A DNA stretch of 64,000 nucleotides from Nocardiopsis kunsanensis DSM 44524 (GTDB lineage: Bacteria > Actinomycetota > Actinomycetes > Streptosporangiales > Streptosporangiaceae): positions 186,001 to 250,000 of the forward strand of contig NZ_ANAY01000006.1 of NCBI RefSeq assembly GCF_000340965.1, given 5' to 3'. The notes under the pieces were generated by a model. It was not told the DNA's origin. It saw only the letters and a list, made by a program, of their open reading frames with translations, and did not search any database. Positions 33,741 through 42,177 of this stretch are shown here, one piece after another (the stretch's first letter is position 1; the number at the start of each line of letters is the position of its first letter). The translations under genes were made by a program, and so were the position numbers.

Positions 33741-34763
33741 TCAGCTCTCCGTGAGCGGCCCCGTGCTGTCGCGCGGCACCAACTCGCCGCGTGTGCTCTC
33801 GACGGCGTGCACCGGTTCCCCCGCCACCAGTCTGGTGAGCATCCGGGCGACCTGGGCCCCGTTGGCCTCCACGTCCCGGGACACGGCTGTGAGCGAGGGG
33901 CGCACCAGGCGGCACAGGACCGAGTCGTCCCAGGCCACGATGGAGAGCTCGTCGGGAACGGGGATCCCCATCTCCGCTGCCACCCCGAGTCCGGCCACAG
34001 CCATGAGGTCGTTGTCGTAGACCAGCGCCGTGGGGCGGTCCCGGTGCGCGAGCAGGCGCCGGGTCACCCGGGTACCCTCGTCACCGGTGTAATCGGCGTG
34101 GACCGTGGCCGCGCTCTTCAGCCCCGCCTCCCGGGCCGCCTCGGCGAAGGCCGCCGCACGCGCCCCCGTGTGCCGGAAGCACTCCGGCCCGGCCACCTGC
34201 ACCGCGTTCCGGTGCCCGAGTGCCGCGAGGTAGTGCACGACCTCGTGCATCACGGCGGCGTCGTCGGTCCACAGGCACGGCAGCCCGTCGGCGCCCTCGG
34301 GACCGCCCAGGACCACCGCGGGCAGGGGGAGCTCACGCACCAGCTCCGTACGGTAGTCGCTCTCGCGCAGGTCCACGACCACGACCCCGTCGACACGCCG
34401 CTCTGCGGCCCAGCGCCGATAGGCGGCGGCCTCGGACTCCACGTCCGCGGTCACCTGGAGGAGCAGGTCCACGCCGGAGCCGGTCAGTTCGGCCTCGATC
34501 CCCGAGACCAGGCGGGTGAAGAACGGTTCGGCGCCCAGCTCACTGGCGGGACGGTCCACGACCATACCGACCGCGCCGACGAGGCCGCCGGGGGCCAGTG
34601 CGCGGGCCGGCCCGTTGGGGACCCAACCCAGATCGCGCGCGATCGTGAGGATGCGCTCACGGGTCCGGTCGGAGACCCCCGGGCGACCGTTGAGCGCGTA
34701 GGAGACGGCGCCCTTGGACACCCCGGCGGCCTTGGCGATGTCGACGATCGTCGGCCGCCGCAT
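33741..34763 (-). CDS. LacI family transcriptional regulator
   Basis: A 340-residue repressor. The N-terminal helix-turn-helix and hinge read IVDIAKAAGVSKGAVSYALNGRPGVSDRTRERI and ARALAPGGLVG. The periplasmic-binding-protein-like effector domain (about 62-335) includes GHRNAVQVAGPE, TALVYDNDLMAVAGLGVAAEMG and LSIVAWDDSVLCRLVRPSLTAV. ATG 34763 is chosen because GGGAG lies about 6 bases upstream and the protein begins MRRPTI; GTG 34784 is possible. It is encoded just upstream of the SBP5 importer on the same strand. Its own promoter has the palindrome CTGAACCGGTTCAG, so it is likely autoregulated and a local regulator of the importer. Confidence 0.88.
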   Translation of the reverse strand: MRRPTIVDIAKAAGVSKGAVSYALNGRPGVSDRTRERILTIARDLGWVPNGPARALAPGGLVGAVGMVVDRPASELGAEPFFTRLVSGIEAELTGSGVDLLLQVTADVESEAAAYRRWAAERRVDGVVVVDLRESDYRTELVRELPLPAVVLGGPEGADGLPCLWTDDAAVMHEVVHYLAALGHRNAVQVAGPECFRHTGARAAAFAEAAREAGLKSAATVHADYTGDEGTRVTRRLLAHRDRPTALVYDNDLMAVAGLGVAAEMGIPVPDELSIVAWDDSVLCRLVRPSLTAVSRDVEANGAQVARMLTRLVAGEPVHAVESTRGELVPRDSTGPLTES

Positions 34764-34787
34764 GAGAGCTCCCACCATTCCCACCTC

Positions 34788-34801
34788 CTGAACCGGTTCA
34801 G
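34788..34801. promoter_or_regulatory. palindrome CTGAACCGGTTCAG before the lacI-type gene
   Basis: A perfect 14-bp palindrome with the central CG typical of LacI-family operators, 25 bases before the chosen start of the regulator gene. Probable autoregulatory site. Confidence 0.65.
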
Positions 34802-34860
34802 CCCACGGCTGGGAATTCTACACACGGCTCTCCCGACCGGTATCCGATCCGACGGACTGC

Positions 34861-35745
34861 TCAGCGCGCGGGCTGGCAGCCCGGGCACCAGTAGAGGGTG
34901 CGGCCGGCCAGTGCGGTCGCCGCGACCGGCGAGGAGCAGACCCGGCAGGGGTCACCGGTGCGATAACACACGTACAGGGTGTCGGGCCTGGGGACGGGGA
35001 GGGCGCCGGGATCGGGGCGGTCCTCGGGACGGGTGGTGATGATGCAGCCGTCCCGGACGCCGTCGCGCAGGAGGCCGCACAGGTCCTCCCACAGCTCCTC
35101 CCACTGCTCACGGGTCAACTCGCGGCCGGGGGTCATGGGGTCGATGCCGGCCCGGAACAGCGACTCTGCGCGGTAGATGTTGCCGATCCCGGCCACGATG
35201 TCCTGTCGCATGAGCAGGGCCGCCACGGTGGTGCGCGACCGCTTCACGCGTTCCCAGGCCCGCTCGGGTTCGGCGTCGGTGCGCAGGGGGTCGGGGCCGA
35301 GCTTGTCCTGCACGGCCTGTTTCTCCTCCTCGGTGACGACCTCACAGGCCGAGGGGCCGCGCAGGTCCGCCCACCCGGACGCGTTGACCATGCGGGCACG
35401 GACGGCCCCCACGGGGGCGGGCGGTACGGCAAAACCGTCGGGGTCGCGGGTCAGGTCGACCCGGGAGGCGCCCTCGGCCCGGGGCGCGCCCAGATGGCGT
35501 TCCCCGTCGGCGTCACCGAAGGTCCAGGCGCCGTACAGGCCCAGGTGCACCCGCAGCCACGCGCCGGAGTCGAAGCCGAGGAAGAGGTGTTTGCCGTGGG
35601 CCTCGCTCTCGGTCAGCACACGGCCGTCGACGAGCGCGGCGCCGTCGGTGAAACGGCCCTGGGGACTGGACACCCGTACTGCTCCCCCGCCGAAGGTCTT
35701 GTCGAAGTGCTCCGCGAGGCGGTGCAGCGTGTGGCCCTCAGGCAC
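34861..35745 (-). CDS. Fpg/Nei family DNA glycosylase/AP lyase (endonuclease VIII-like)
   Basis: A 294-residue base-excision repair enzyme for oxidised bases. After the initiator it reads PEGHTLHRLAE, giving the catalytic Pro2 and Glu3; the PEGH form is the Nei type rather than Fpg (PELPE). The H2TH region is seen in DIVAGIGNIYRAESLFRAGIDP, and the C-terminal zinc finger in PCRVC followed by WCPGC. GTG 35745 is required by the catalytic N-terminus and follows GAGGAGAA at about 7 bases. It lies 90 bases downstream of the pseudo-helicase gene on the same strand and could share its transcript. Confidence 0.92.
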   Translation of the reverse strand: MPEGHTLHRLAEHFDKTFGGGAVRVSSPQGRFTDGAALVDGRVLTESEAHGKHLFLGFDSGAWLRVHLGLYGAWTFGDADGERHLGAPRAEGASRVDLTRDPDGFAVPPAPVGAVRARMVNASGWADLRGPSACEVVTEEEKQAVQDKLGPDPLRTDAEPERAWERVKRSRTTVAALLMRQDIVAGIGNIYRAESLFRAGIDPMTPGRELTREQWEELWEDLCGLLRDGVRDGCIITTRPEDRPDPGALPVPRPDTLYVCYRTGDPCRVCSSPVAATALAGRTLYWCPGCQPAR

Positions 35746-35835
35746 CCGTTCTCCTCTCCTTCCGTCCCACGACGGCCGCTGAAGGGCCGCATGCCGGAAC
35801 ATCCAGGGTAAACGGGGCGCACGGGCCGACCGGCC

Positions 35836-38826
35836 TCAGTGGGCGGAGAGGATCTCCGCGACCAGTCCCCTGCGGTCGGCGATGCAGCGCCAGGCGGGTA
35901 CGACCACCACGGGATCACCGCTGGTGCGGTTGAGGTGCTCGCCGCGGGCCATGAGGTGGCGCAGGGCGGCGCCGTCCGGTTCGCGGTCCAGCAGCAGGCG
36001 CAAGCGGCGGGCCCCGAACCGGACGACGAGGTCGGCGCACCGGTCGTCGGCCTCCTGGCACAGACTGACGCGGGTCCCTGCGGCACGCAGCGCCTCGGCG
36101 AGCACGGCCACGGCGGTGTCGGGCACCACCGGTGTCCCCCTGCCGCCGGCGAGCTCGCTCAGGGGCCCGTCCCCGACGGACCAGTGGCGCCGGTCGCCCA
36201 CGACGACCAGACGGCGGCGGGTGCGGGTGAGCACCGCCGACCACAGGTGGGTCATGCGCCGTACGCGACGTTCGGCAGCACTGGGCGCGTCCTCGGTCAG
36301 GACCGGGGAGAGCACCGTGACGTCCGCATCGTGTTCGGTGAGCAGATCGGGGCCGCCCACGCGGATCTCCCGGCGGGCCGGGCGGCGCAGCAGCAGGCGC
36401 CGCAACAGGACGGTCTGCGGCTGGGTGGGGGCCACGACGGCGATGCTCTCCCCGGGCGGGAGATCGGCGTCGAGCTCACTGACCACGACCGCGGCCCGGT
36501 AGGCCTCCTCACGGTTGACGTAGGAGGCGCCGGGGGCCGCTTCGCACGTGCCGGGGGCCTCACGCCACTCGTAGGAGGGCCCCCGGGCGGGCTCGGGGAC
36601 GGTGCGTGCGTGCAGGCGTCCGCCGTAACAGTGGCGGGAGGCGATCCGTGCCAGGTGTGGCGGTGCATCCCACTGCTCGGTCAGCCACACGGGTGGCGGG
36701 GCGGCCTTGGCGGCGGCGGTCAGGGCCGAACCCTCGCCGTAGCGCAGCCCGTGTTCGTCGAGCCGGTCGCCGGAGACACCGGACGCGGTGAGGGCGCGGC
36801 GTTCCTCCTCCGGTTCCAGCGCGGTGTGCGGCCCGGGGTGGGCGGGGTCGCCGAGCACGACGGCACGGGCGGCACGGTAGAGCGCGGGAACGGCCTCGCA
36901 CACGCGGGTACGTTCAGCACCCAGGACCACGACCAGGTCGAAGAGGCCGGCCCGCAGCGGCAGGGAGCGCACGTGGTCGGTGCGGCAGGCCCACGCAGGC
37001 AGAGTGTCCATGAGCGTGGACAGGCCGGGCCGGTCGTCACCGCGGTACCAGTTGAGGGTCTCCAGACGGTTCTCCACGGCGCTGCGTCCGCGGCGCAGGC
37101 GGGCCTCGGCGACGGTGGTCAGGCAGTCCTGGCCGGCGCGGCGGTGCTGGTCGACGGCCTCGGCGAGGTCGGTGGTGAGTTCTCCCAGGGGAGCGCAGCG
37201 GGTGCGCCTGTCGACGGCAGCGCGCCAACGGCTCTCCAGAAGGGCGAGCTCGCGCAGCCGGGCGAGGGACTCGGGGTCGGTCCGGACACCGAGTTCGCGT
37301 CGGATCAGGGCGCGGTGGCGTCGGGAGCGGAGCCCACCGCCCCGGGCACGCCGGACACGGTCGAGCCAGTGGTCGGGGCCGCCTCGCTCGGGGGTGAAGA
37401 GGGTGTCGGGGTCCCAGCCGCGTTCGACGTGGCGGGCGCGTTCCTCGGCCAGCCGGGCGAGTTCGTGGCCGCCGGAAGCCATGGTGTCCATGGCGTTCCA
37501 GGCACGGCGGACCCGTTCCCACTGGGTGGTGAGCGTGCCCCAACAGGTGGCGGCCTCTCCCCGGGCGGGGGTGGAGCGGGGCCCGCGGTTCTCGGCGAGC
37601 AGCCGGGTGAGCAGGCCGGCCTCGGCTCCGCGGTGGGCGCTTCGCCCGACCCGGACGACCGGGTGGTCGGTGTCGGTCTCCGCTCGGCGCAGGAGCCGGT
37701 CGAGTTCGGCGTCGGTGTGGGCGCAGACCAGGACCCGCTGGCCGTGGGTGACGGCCGTGCGGACGAGGGTGTCCACGGCGGTGTCGTCGCCGGTCCCGGG
37801 CGGGGCGAGGGCGACGGTGAGTTGCTCGCGCATGGCCGAGCTCACGAGATCGTACTGGTCCTGTCGGAGCGGGGCGGCGCTGACGGGCACGATGTCGCCG
37901 CCGACGGTCCTGCCGTTCTCGGTGGCCGGGGGGCCGACGAGGGCTTCCAGGGCGGTACCGCCGACCCGCTCGGGGTCGAGGCCGTGTTCGTCGGTGTGGT
38001 CGAGGTCGTCGAGCAGGCCGGTGACGCCTCCGGGGCCGCAGCCGTGGTCGGCGGGGTGTTCCTCGGGACCGGCACGGAAGAGGACGGCGACGTTGTGCGC
38101 TCCGGTGGCCGACCCCCGGGGGCAGCCCCGGGTGGCCCCGGGGACGAGGTCGTCGACGCGTTCGATCTCCAGGTGAGCCAGCAGGGCGCGGATCTTGGCC
38201 GCCAGGTCGCCGACGGCGGCGGGGCGGCGCGCGTCGCGGGGGCCTCCACCGCGTAGGCGGGCGCGGAGTTCGAAGAGGTCGTCGGGGTCGGTGAGGCCGA
38301 TCCGGGCCAGGAGGGCGGCGTTGAGGTCGGGTGGCCCGACGGCGCGCACCCGGGCGCCGGGCGTGGCTGAGCGGACGGCGGACCCGGGATCGTCGGTGCT
38401 CTGCACGTCCACGGTGAGCAGCGGCAGAGCGGCCCGGTCCTCGCCCTCGCCGATGAGGACGAGTGGGTAGCCGTACCGCAGGGACTGCCCGTAACTCTGG
38501 GCGCGGCGCACCACTCGGAAGGTGTCCGGGCCGGTGGACAGGGTCTCCGCCGAGCCGCTGAAGAGGGGTTCGGGGCCTGCGGGCAGGCAGGCGCACACGT
38601 CGGTGCCGAGGTGGTCCTCGCGCACGGGGTGGTGGTGCACGCCCTCGCGGCGCACACAGGTGCGCAGGTAGGCCAGGAGCGCGCAGACCCCGGTCCGGTC
38701 CACGGAGGGTTTCCAACGCAGCGAGGCGGTGCCCACCCCGGAGCGTTCGGTCGGCATCGGCCCCGCCCCCGGCTCTGCCACGGCACCTGCCGCCGTGGGT
38801 GCCTCTTCGTCCTGCAGTGACCGCAC
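35836..38826 (-). CDS. large SF1 helicase-like protein with degenerate ATPase motifs
   Basis: A 996-residue cytoplasmic protein resembling DNA2/NAM7-type SF1 helicases with a nuclease-like C-terminus, but with the active residues altered. At about 340-355, RQDQYDLVSSAMREQLTVALAPPGTGDDTAVDTLV matches the Walker A region, yet the Lys is replaced (GTGDDT for GTGKT). At about 627-660, FDLVVVLGAERTRVCEAVPALYRAARAVVLGDPAHPGP matches motifs II-III, but the Asp-Glu pair is gone. Motif-IV/V-like stretches follow (SIAVVAPTQPQ, about 800). The last 70 residues look like a degenerate PD-(D/E)XK fold (CADLVVRFGARRLRLLLDREP, VPAWRCIADR). The frame is intact throughout, so it is a maintained pseudoenzyme rather than a decaying gene. 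GTG 38826 follows GGGAG at 6 bases; ATG 38757 is possible. Function unknown. Confidence 0.65.
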   Translation of the reverse strand: MRSLQDEEAPTAAGAVAEPGAGPMPTERSGVGTASLRWKPSVDRTGVCALLAYLRTCVRREGVHHHPVREDHLGTDVCACLPAGPEPLFSGSAETLSTGPDTFRVVRRAQSYGQSLRYGYPLVLIGEGEDRAALPLLTVDVQSTDDPGSAVRSATPGARVRAVGPPDLNAALLARIGLTDPDDLFELRARLRGGGPRDARRPAAVGDLAAKIRALLAHLEIERVDDLVPGATRGCPRGSATGAHNVAVLFRAGPEEHPADHGCGPGGVTGLLDDLDHTDEHGLDPERVGGTALEALVGPPATENGRTVGGDIVPVSAAPLRQDQYDLVSSAMREQLTVALAPPGTGDDTAVDTLVRTAVTHGQRVLVCAHTDAELDRLLRRAETDTDHPVVRVGRSAHRGAEAGLLTRLLAENRGPRSTPARGEAATCWGTLTTQWERVRRAWNAMDTMASGGHELARLAEERARHVERGWDPDTLFTPERGGPDHWLDRVRRARGGGLRSRRHRALIRRELGVRTDPESLARLRELALLESRWRAAVDRRTRCAPLGELTTDLAEAVDQHRRAGQDCLTTVAEARLRRGRSAVENRLETLNWYRGDDRPGLSTLMDTLPAWACRTDHVRSLPLRAGLFDLVVVLGAERTRVCEAVPALYRAARAVVLGDPAHPGPHTALEPEEERRALTASGVSGDRLDEHGLRYGEGSALTAAAKAAPPPVWLTEQWDAPPHLARIASRHCYGGRLHARTVPEPARGPSYEWREAPGTCEAAPGASYVNREEAYRAAVVVSELDADLPPGESIAVVAPTQPQTVLLRRLLLRRPARREIRVGGPDLLTEHDADVTVLSPVLTEDAPSAAERRVRRMTHLWSAVLTRTRRRLVVVGDRRHWSVGDGPLSELAGGRGTPVVPDTAVAVLAEALRAAGTRVSLCQEADDRCADLVVRFGARRLRLLLDREPDGAALRHLMARGEHLNRTSGDPVVVVPAWRCIADRRGLVAEILSAH

Positions 38827-39050
38827 AGTCGCTCCCGCCCCGCTCGGGTGATCAGGTGATTACCCAAGGCCCTGATCCGGTCCATTCTCCTCAAAGGCGC
38901 GGCCGTGGGCCCGGGGAACGGGAAAACCGGCCCGGATCTTTTCGGCCGGGGCCGACGGCCGCCGTACGGGCGGGCCGACCCGGAGGCTGCACCGTCCGTC
39001 CCGACCGGGTGGTTCTGGCCAAGATCCGGGCTGCGCGTGAGACTGGGACC

Positions 39051-40343
39051 ATGTCGGAACTTCTCTCCCGCCACCGCGCGGTCCTGCCCTCCTGGATGCC
39101 CCTGTACTACGAGTCGCCGCTGGAGATCACCGGCGGCAAGGGTTCCCGCGTCACCGACGCCGACGGGCGTTCCTACCTCGACTTCTTCACCGGGATCGCG
39201 ACCAACATCCTCGGTTACGGCGTCGACGAGGTGCGCGAGGCCGTCCAGGCCCAGGTGGCCACAGGGGTGGCGCACACCTCGACGCTCTACCTGATCCGCC
39301 ACCAGGTCGAACTCGCCGAGCAGATCGCCGAGCTGTCGGGGATCCCCGACGCGAAGGTCTTCTTCACCAACTCCGGTACCGAGGCCAACGAGACGGCCCT
39401 GCTGTTGGCCACGTACGCCAGGGGCAGCGACGAGGTCCTGGCCCTGCGCGGCGGCTACCACGGGCGCTCCTTCGGCACCGTGGCGGTGACCGGGAACAGT
39501 GCGTGGAAGAACTCCTCGCTGTCACCGTTGAACGTGCACTACCTGCACGGCACCGACCACGCCGCTCCTGCTTTCCGGCACATGACCGAGCGCGAGTACA
39601 TCGACGCGTGCGTGGCCGACCTGTGCGATGTGCTGGACACCACGGCGCCGAACGTGGCCTGCTTGATCGCCGAGCCCGTGCAGGGCGTGAACGGGTTCGC
39701 GATGCCGCCGGACGGTCTCCTGGGCGCCTACAAGGAGATCCTGGACGAACACGGGATCCTGATGATCTCCGACGAGGTCCAGACGGGGTGGGGCCGCACG
39801 GGCACGTCGTTCTTCGGCATCGGCAACCACGGCGTGACCCCGGAGGCCATGACCTTCGCCAAGGGGCTGGGCAACGGGTTCACGATCGGCGGCGTGGTCG
39901 CGCGCGGCGATCTCATGGACGCTCTGCCCGCCATGGGTGTGGCCACCTTCGGCGGCAACCCGGTCTCCACCGCTGCGGCCCGCGCGACCCTGCGGTACGT
40001 GCTCGACCACGATCTGCAGTCCAACGCGCTGCGCCAGGGCAGCACGATCCTGGACGGGCTCCTGGCCCTGCGGGAACTGCCCGCGGTCAAGGACGTGCGC
40101 GGCAAGGGCCTGATGTTCGCTGTGGAGATGGCCGACCCGGTGACGGGAGCGCCTTCCCCCGCGTTGGCCGGTCAGGCCCTGGAGGCCGCCCGCGAGCGGG
40201 GGCTGCTGGTGGGAAAGGGCGGCATCAAGGGCAATGTGCTGCGTATGGCACCGGCGATGACGCTGTCGGACGCCGACGCGGCCGAGGGCCGGGACCTGCT
40301 CCTGGAGACCGTGCGGGCCGTCGACGCCGGTGCTGCGCCCTGA
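39051..40343 (+). CDS. class III PLP-dependent aminotransferase
   Basis: A 430-residue fold-type I aminotransferase of the ornithine/GABA/alanine-glyoxylate group. It shows FFTNSGTEANETALLLA (cofactor phosphate binding), GGYHGRSFGT, the cofactor-ring Asp in LMISDEVQTGWGRTG (D241) and the Schiff-base lysine K271 in TFAKGLGNGF. Length and motifs are complete. The N-terminal HRAVLPSWMPLYYESPLEITGGKGSRVTDADG resembles the AGXT2-like or 4-aminobutyrate branch; the amino donor cannot be told. It is divergent from the pseudo-helicase with 224 bases between. Confidence 0.88.
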   Translation: MSELLSRHRAVLPSWMPLYYESPLEITGGKGSRVTDADGRSYLDFFTGIATNILGYGVDEVREAVQAQVATGVAHTSTLYLIRHQVELAEQIAELSGIPDAKVFFTNSGTEANETALLLATYARGSDEVLALRGGYHGRSFGTVAVTGNSAWKNSSLSPLNVHYLHGTDHAAPAFRHMTEREYIDACVADLCDVLDTTAPNVACLIAEPVQGVNGFAMPPDGLLGAYKEILDEHGILMISDEVQTGWGRTGTSFFGIGNHGVTPEAMTFAKGLGNGFTIGGVVARGDLMDALPAMGVATFGGNPVSTAAARATLRYVLDHDLQSNALRQGSTILDGLLALRELPAVKDVRGKGLMFAVEMADPVTGAPSPALAGQALEAARERGLLVGKGGIKGNVLRMAPAMTLSDADAAEGRDLLLETVRAVDAGAAP

Positions 40344-40733
40344 AGCAGTCCCGTTCGACCGTGTACGGCACGGAGGGTGTGCGTTTCCGTGTCGGGGCCC
40401 GGGGCGGTCACTGTCCGGTGGGAGGATCCGGACGCATACCCCTCGAACCCCTTTGACCTGGGCTTTTCTGCAGACCACTGAGGACGGTCCCAGGAAAAGT
40501 CGACCGAATCCGTCTCACTGTGGGTCTGTGGTGGGCAACACGCAGTATCGTTGTCCCCGGGCGCCCTTCACCAGGGGTGTACAGCACACGGACCATTCCG
40601 GAAAGACACGCTCATTTCCCCTCCTCCCCATGGAAGCGAGCGTGTCGGTGGACGCGTCCCGGGTCCTGGCTCCCCCGGGGCCCGGGACGCGACCGCCTCC
40701 CAGCCCTGTTGCGGGCCGGGGTTCACGCCGGCG
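40344..40733. other. gene-free region with two inverted repeats
   Basis: About 390 bases between convergent genes. No credible gene on either strand. GACACGCTC (40605-40613) and GAGCGTGTC (40638-40646) form a perfect 9-bp inverted repeat of unknown role; a separate terminator-like repeat lies at 40654-40690. Confidence 0.5.
40654..40690 (-). terminator. terminator hairpin after the small Cys-rich gene
   Basis: GCGTCCCGGG (40654-40663) and CCCGGGACGC (40681-40690) form a perfect 10-bp stem with a 17-base loop, 44 bases past the stop of the minus-strand gene. Confidence 0.5.
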
Positions 40734-40979
40734 TCAACGTGCGGCGGTGAGCGCACCGCTCGCGCGCGAGCGCGGTGTCAGCCCCATGAGCTCGGCGCAT
40801 TCGCCGCAGCCCAGGACCCTGCCTCCGTCCGGCAGCACACCCAGGGCGGTCCGGGGCCGCGGCCACTGGACGTGGCAGACGGCGCAGGCATCCCCCGTGC
40901 ACTGCGTCGCGCTCAGCGACTCCGGGTCGTAGACGTAGAGGTCGGATGCACCGCCGGACCCCGTGTCCGGTTCGCACAT
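40734..40979 (-). CDS. small Cys-rich (putative zinc-binding) protein
   Basis: An 81-residue protein with seven... cysteines grouped as a single Cys2 near the N-terminus, then CTGDACAVC and, 24 residues on, CGEC, the spacing of a zinc ribbon or similar metal knot. The N-terminal third is Asp/Ser/Gly-rich (EPDTGSGGASDLYVYDPESL). I do not recognise the family. ATG 40979 is chosen with GGAACGAG about 5 bases upstream; an in-frame TTG at 40997 would add six residues. It stands alone and ends at a hairpin. Confidence 0.55.
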   Translation of the reverse strand: MCEPDTGSGGASDLYVYDPESLSATQCTGDACAVCHVQWPRPRTALGVLPDGGRVLGCGECAELMGLTPRSRASGALTAAR

Positions 40980-41221
40980 CGTGCTCGTTCCGCGCAATGT
41001 CCCTGCTCCCCCCGTGGTTTAGGACAGTCTGGCGGGCCGATATTCACCGGCTCATTTTCGTTCAGGCGCGCTGGACACCTGGAAGGGTGTGGACCGATCC
41101 AAATCACTCCGTGCGTGGAAAGCATAACCCTTAGTAATGAACCCTGGGAAGTCCCCAGGGGGCAGGGAAAAGACGCACGTTTTGCCCGATTTGTCTTTGC
41201 AGATTCTTCCGAGAACCCGTG

Positions 41222-42031
41222 CTACCCGCTCGGAGTGACGGAAAATCGGCGCAGTGCCAGAGCCGGGTTCATGACCCGAACCTCTTCGACCCTGCTGGCC
41301 GAAATCCGCGCCGTGCTCACGGCGGGAGCCTCCTCGCCCAGAGCCGAGACCGGGGTCCCCATCGGGTCGATGACCATGCTGTTCCCCGCTCCCCTCGGGG
41401 CCGATTGGCCGGCCGCTGCCACGTAGACCGTGTTCTCGATCGCACGCGCACGGGCCAGGGTGCGCCAGTGGTCCTCCTTCAGGGGACCGGGCACCCACTG
41501 CGCGGCCAGGAGCAGCACGTGCGCCCCCGCGGCCGCGATACGCCTGGTCACCTCGGGGAAACGGAGGTCGTAGCAGGTCTGCAGGCCGAAGGTGAGGCCA
41601 CCGACGGTGAAGGTCTCCGGCTCCTCGATCGGCCCGGGAGTGACCACCTCGGACTCGCGTACCCCGAAGGCGTCGTAGAGGTGGATCTTGCGGTAGAGCG
41701 CCACCCGTTCCCCTCGCGGCGAGAGTGCGACGAGGGTGTTGGTGAAGCGGGCGGCGTCCCCGCCCTCCCCGGCCTCGTTCACACCCACGACCACGTACAC
41801 GCCCTCACGTCGGGCGGTCTCGGCCGCCGCCGTCACGAAGGGGCCGTCCAAGGGTTCGGCGGCCTCGACGTAGCGGTGGTCCGTACGCGGGGCAGTGAAC
41901 ATCGCGTACTCGGGCAGGAGCACCACCTCTGCGCCCTCGGCCGCGGCACGCGCGGCCAGGTCGGCCACCGAACGCGCGTTCTCCTCCTTGTCCTCGCCTG
42001 GAGCGAACTGCGCAACCGCTACCTGCGTCAT
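41222..42031 (-). CDS. nitrilase-superfamily carbon-nitrogen hydrolase
   Basis: A 269-residue amidohydrolase with the complete nitrilase triad: E41 in VVLLPEYAMF, K115 in LYRKIHLYDAF and C153 in GLQTCYDLRFPE. The pattern and length fit the omega-amidase/deaminated-glutathione amidase (NIT) branch, which hydrolyses amides rather than nitriles; the substrate is not certain. It is cytoplasmic. ATG 42031 follows GAGGAGAGG. It is divergent from the TetR gene, 136 bases away, and might share that operator region. Confidence 0.9.
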   Translation of the reverse strand: MTQVAVAQFAPGEDKEENARSVADLAARAAAEGAEVVLLPEYAMFTAPRTDHRYVEAAEPLDGPFVTAAAETARREGVYVVVGVNEAGEGGDAARFTNTLVALSPRGERVALYRKIHLYDAFGVRESEVVTPGPIEEPETFTVGGLTFGLQTCYDLRFPEVTRRIAAAGAHVLLLAAQWVPGPLKEDHWRTLARARAIENTVYVAAAGQSAPRGAGNSMVIDPMGTPVSALGEEAPAVSTARISASRVEEVRVMNPALALRRFSVTPSG

Positions 42032-42142
42032 CGGTCCCTCTCCTCGTCGACATCGGAGGCGCCCCGGGGGCGCCGTGCCCGAGTGTACGGCCGTGTCCCG
42101 CTCCGGGCCGGTTCGGCGGAGCCCAGTCCCTTGCCAGCAAGC

Positions 42143-42177
42143 TGAACACGCGTTTAGCGTATTGAACATGCATTCAG
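42143..42177 (+). promoter_or_regulatory. tandem TGAACA-type repeats spanning the TetR start codon
   Basis: TGAACACGCGTTTAG (42143-42157) and TGAACATGCATTCAG (42163-42177) are 12/15 identical and exactly 20 bp apart, with the second covering the ATG at 42168. Binding here would block both transcription and translation start; probable TetR autoregulatory operator. Confidence 0.55.

Noticed and set aside
35839..38256. An 805-codon plus-strand frame over the helicase-like gene
   Set aside because: The product is Gly/Val-rich without domains, while the minus frame shows helicase-like motifs and a good start.
35836..38826. Annotation as an active helicase or antiphage helicase-nuclease
   Set aside because: The lysine of Walker A and the acidic pair of Walker B are missing, so ATP hydrolysis is not supported.
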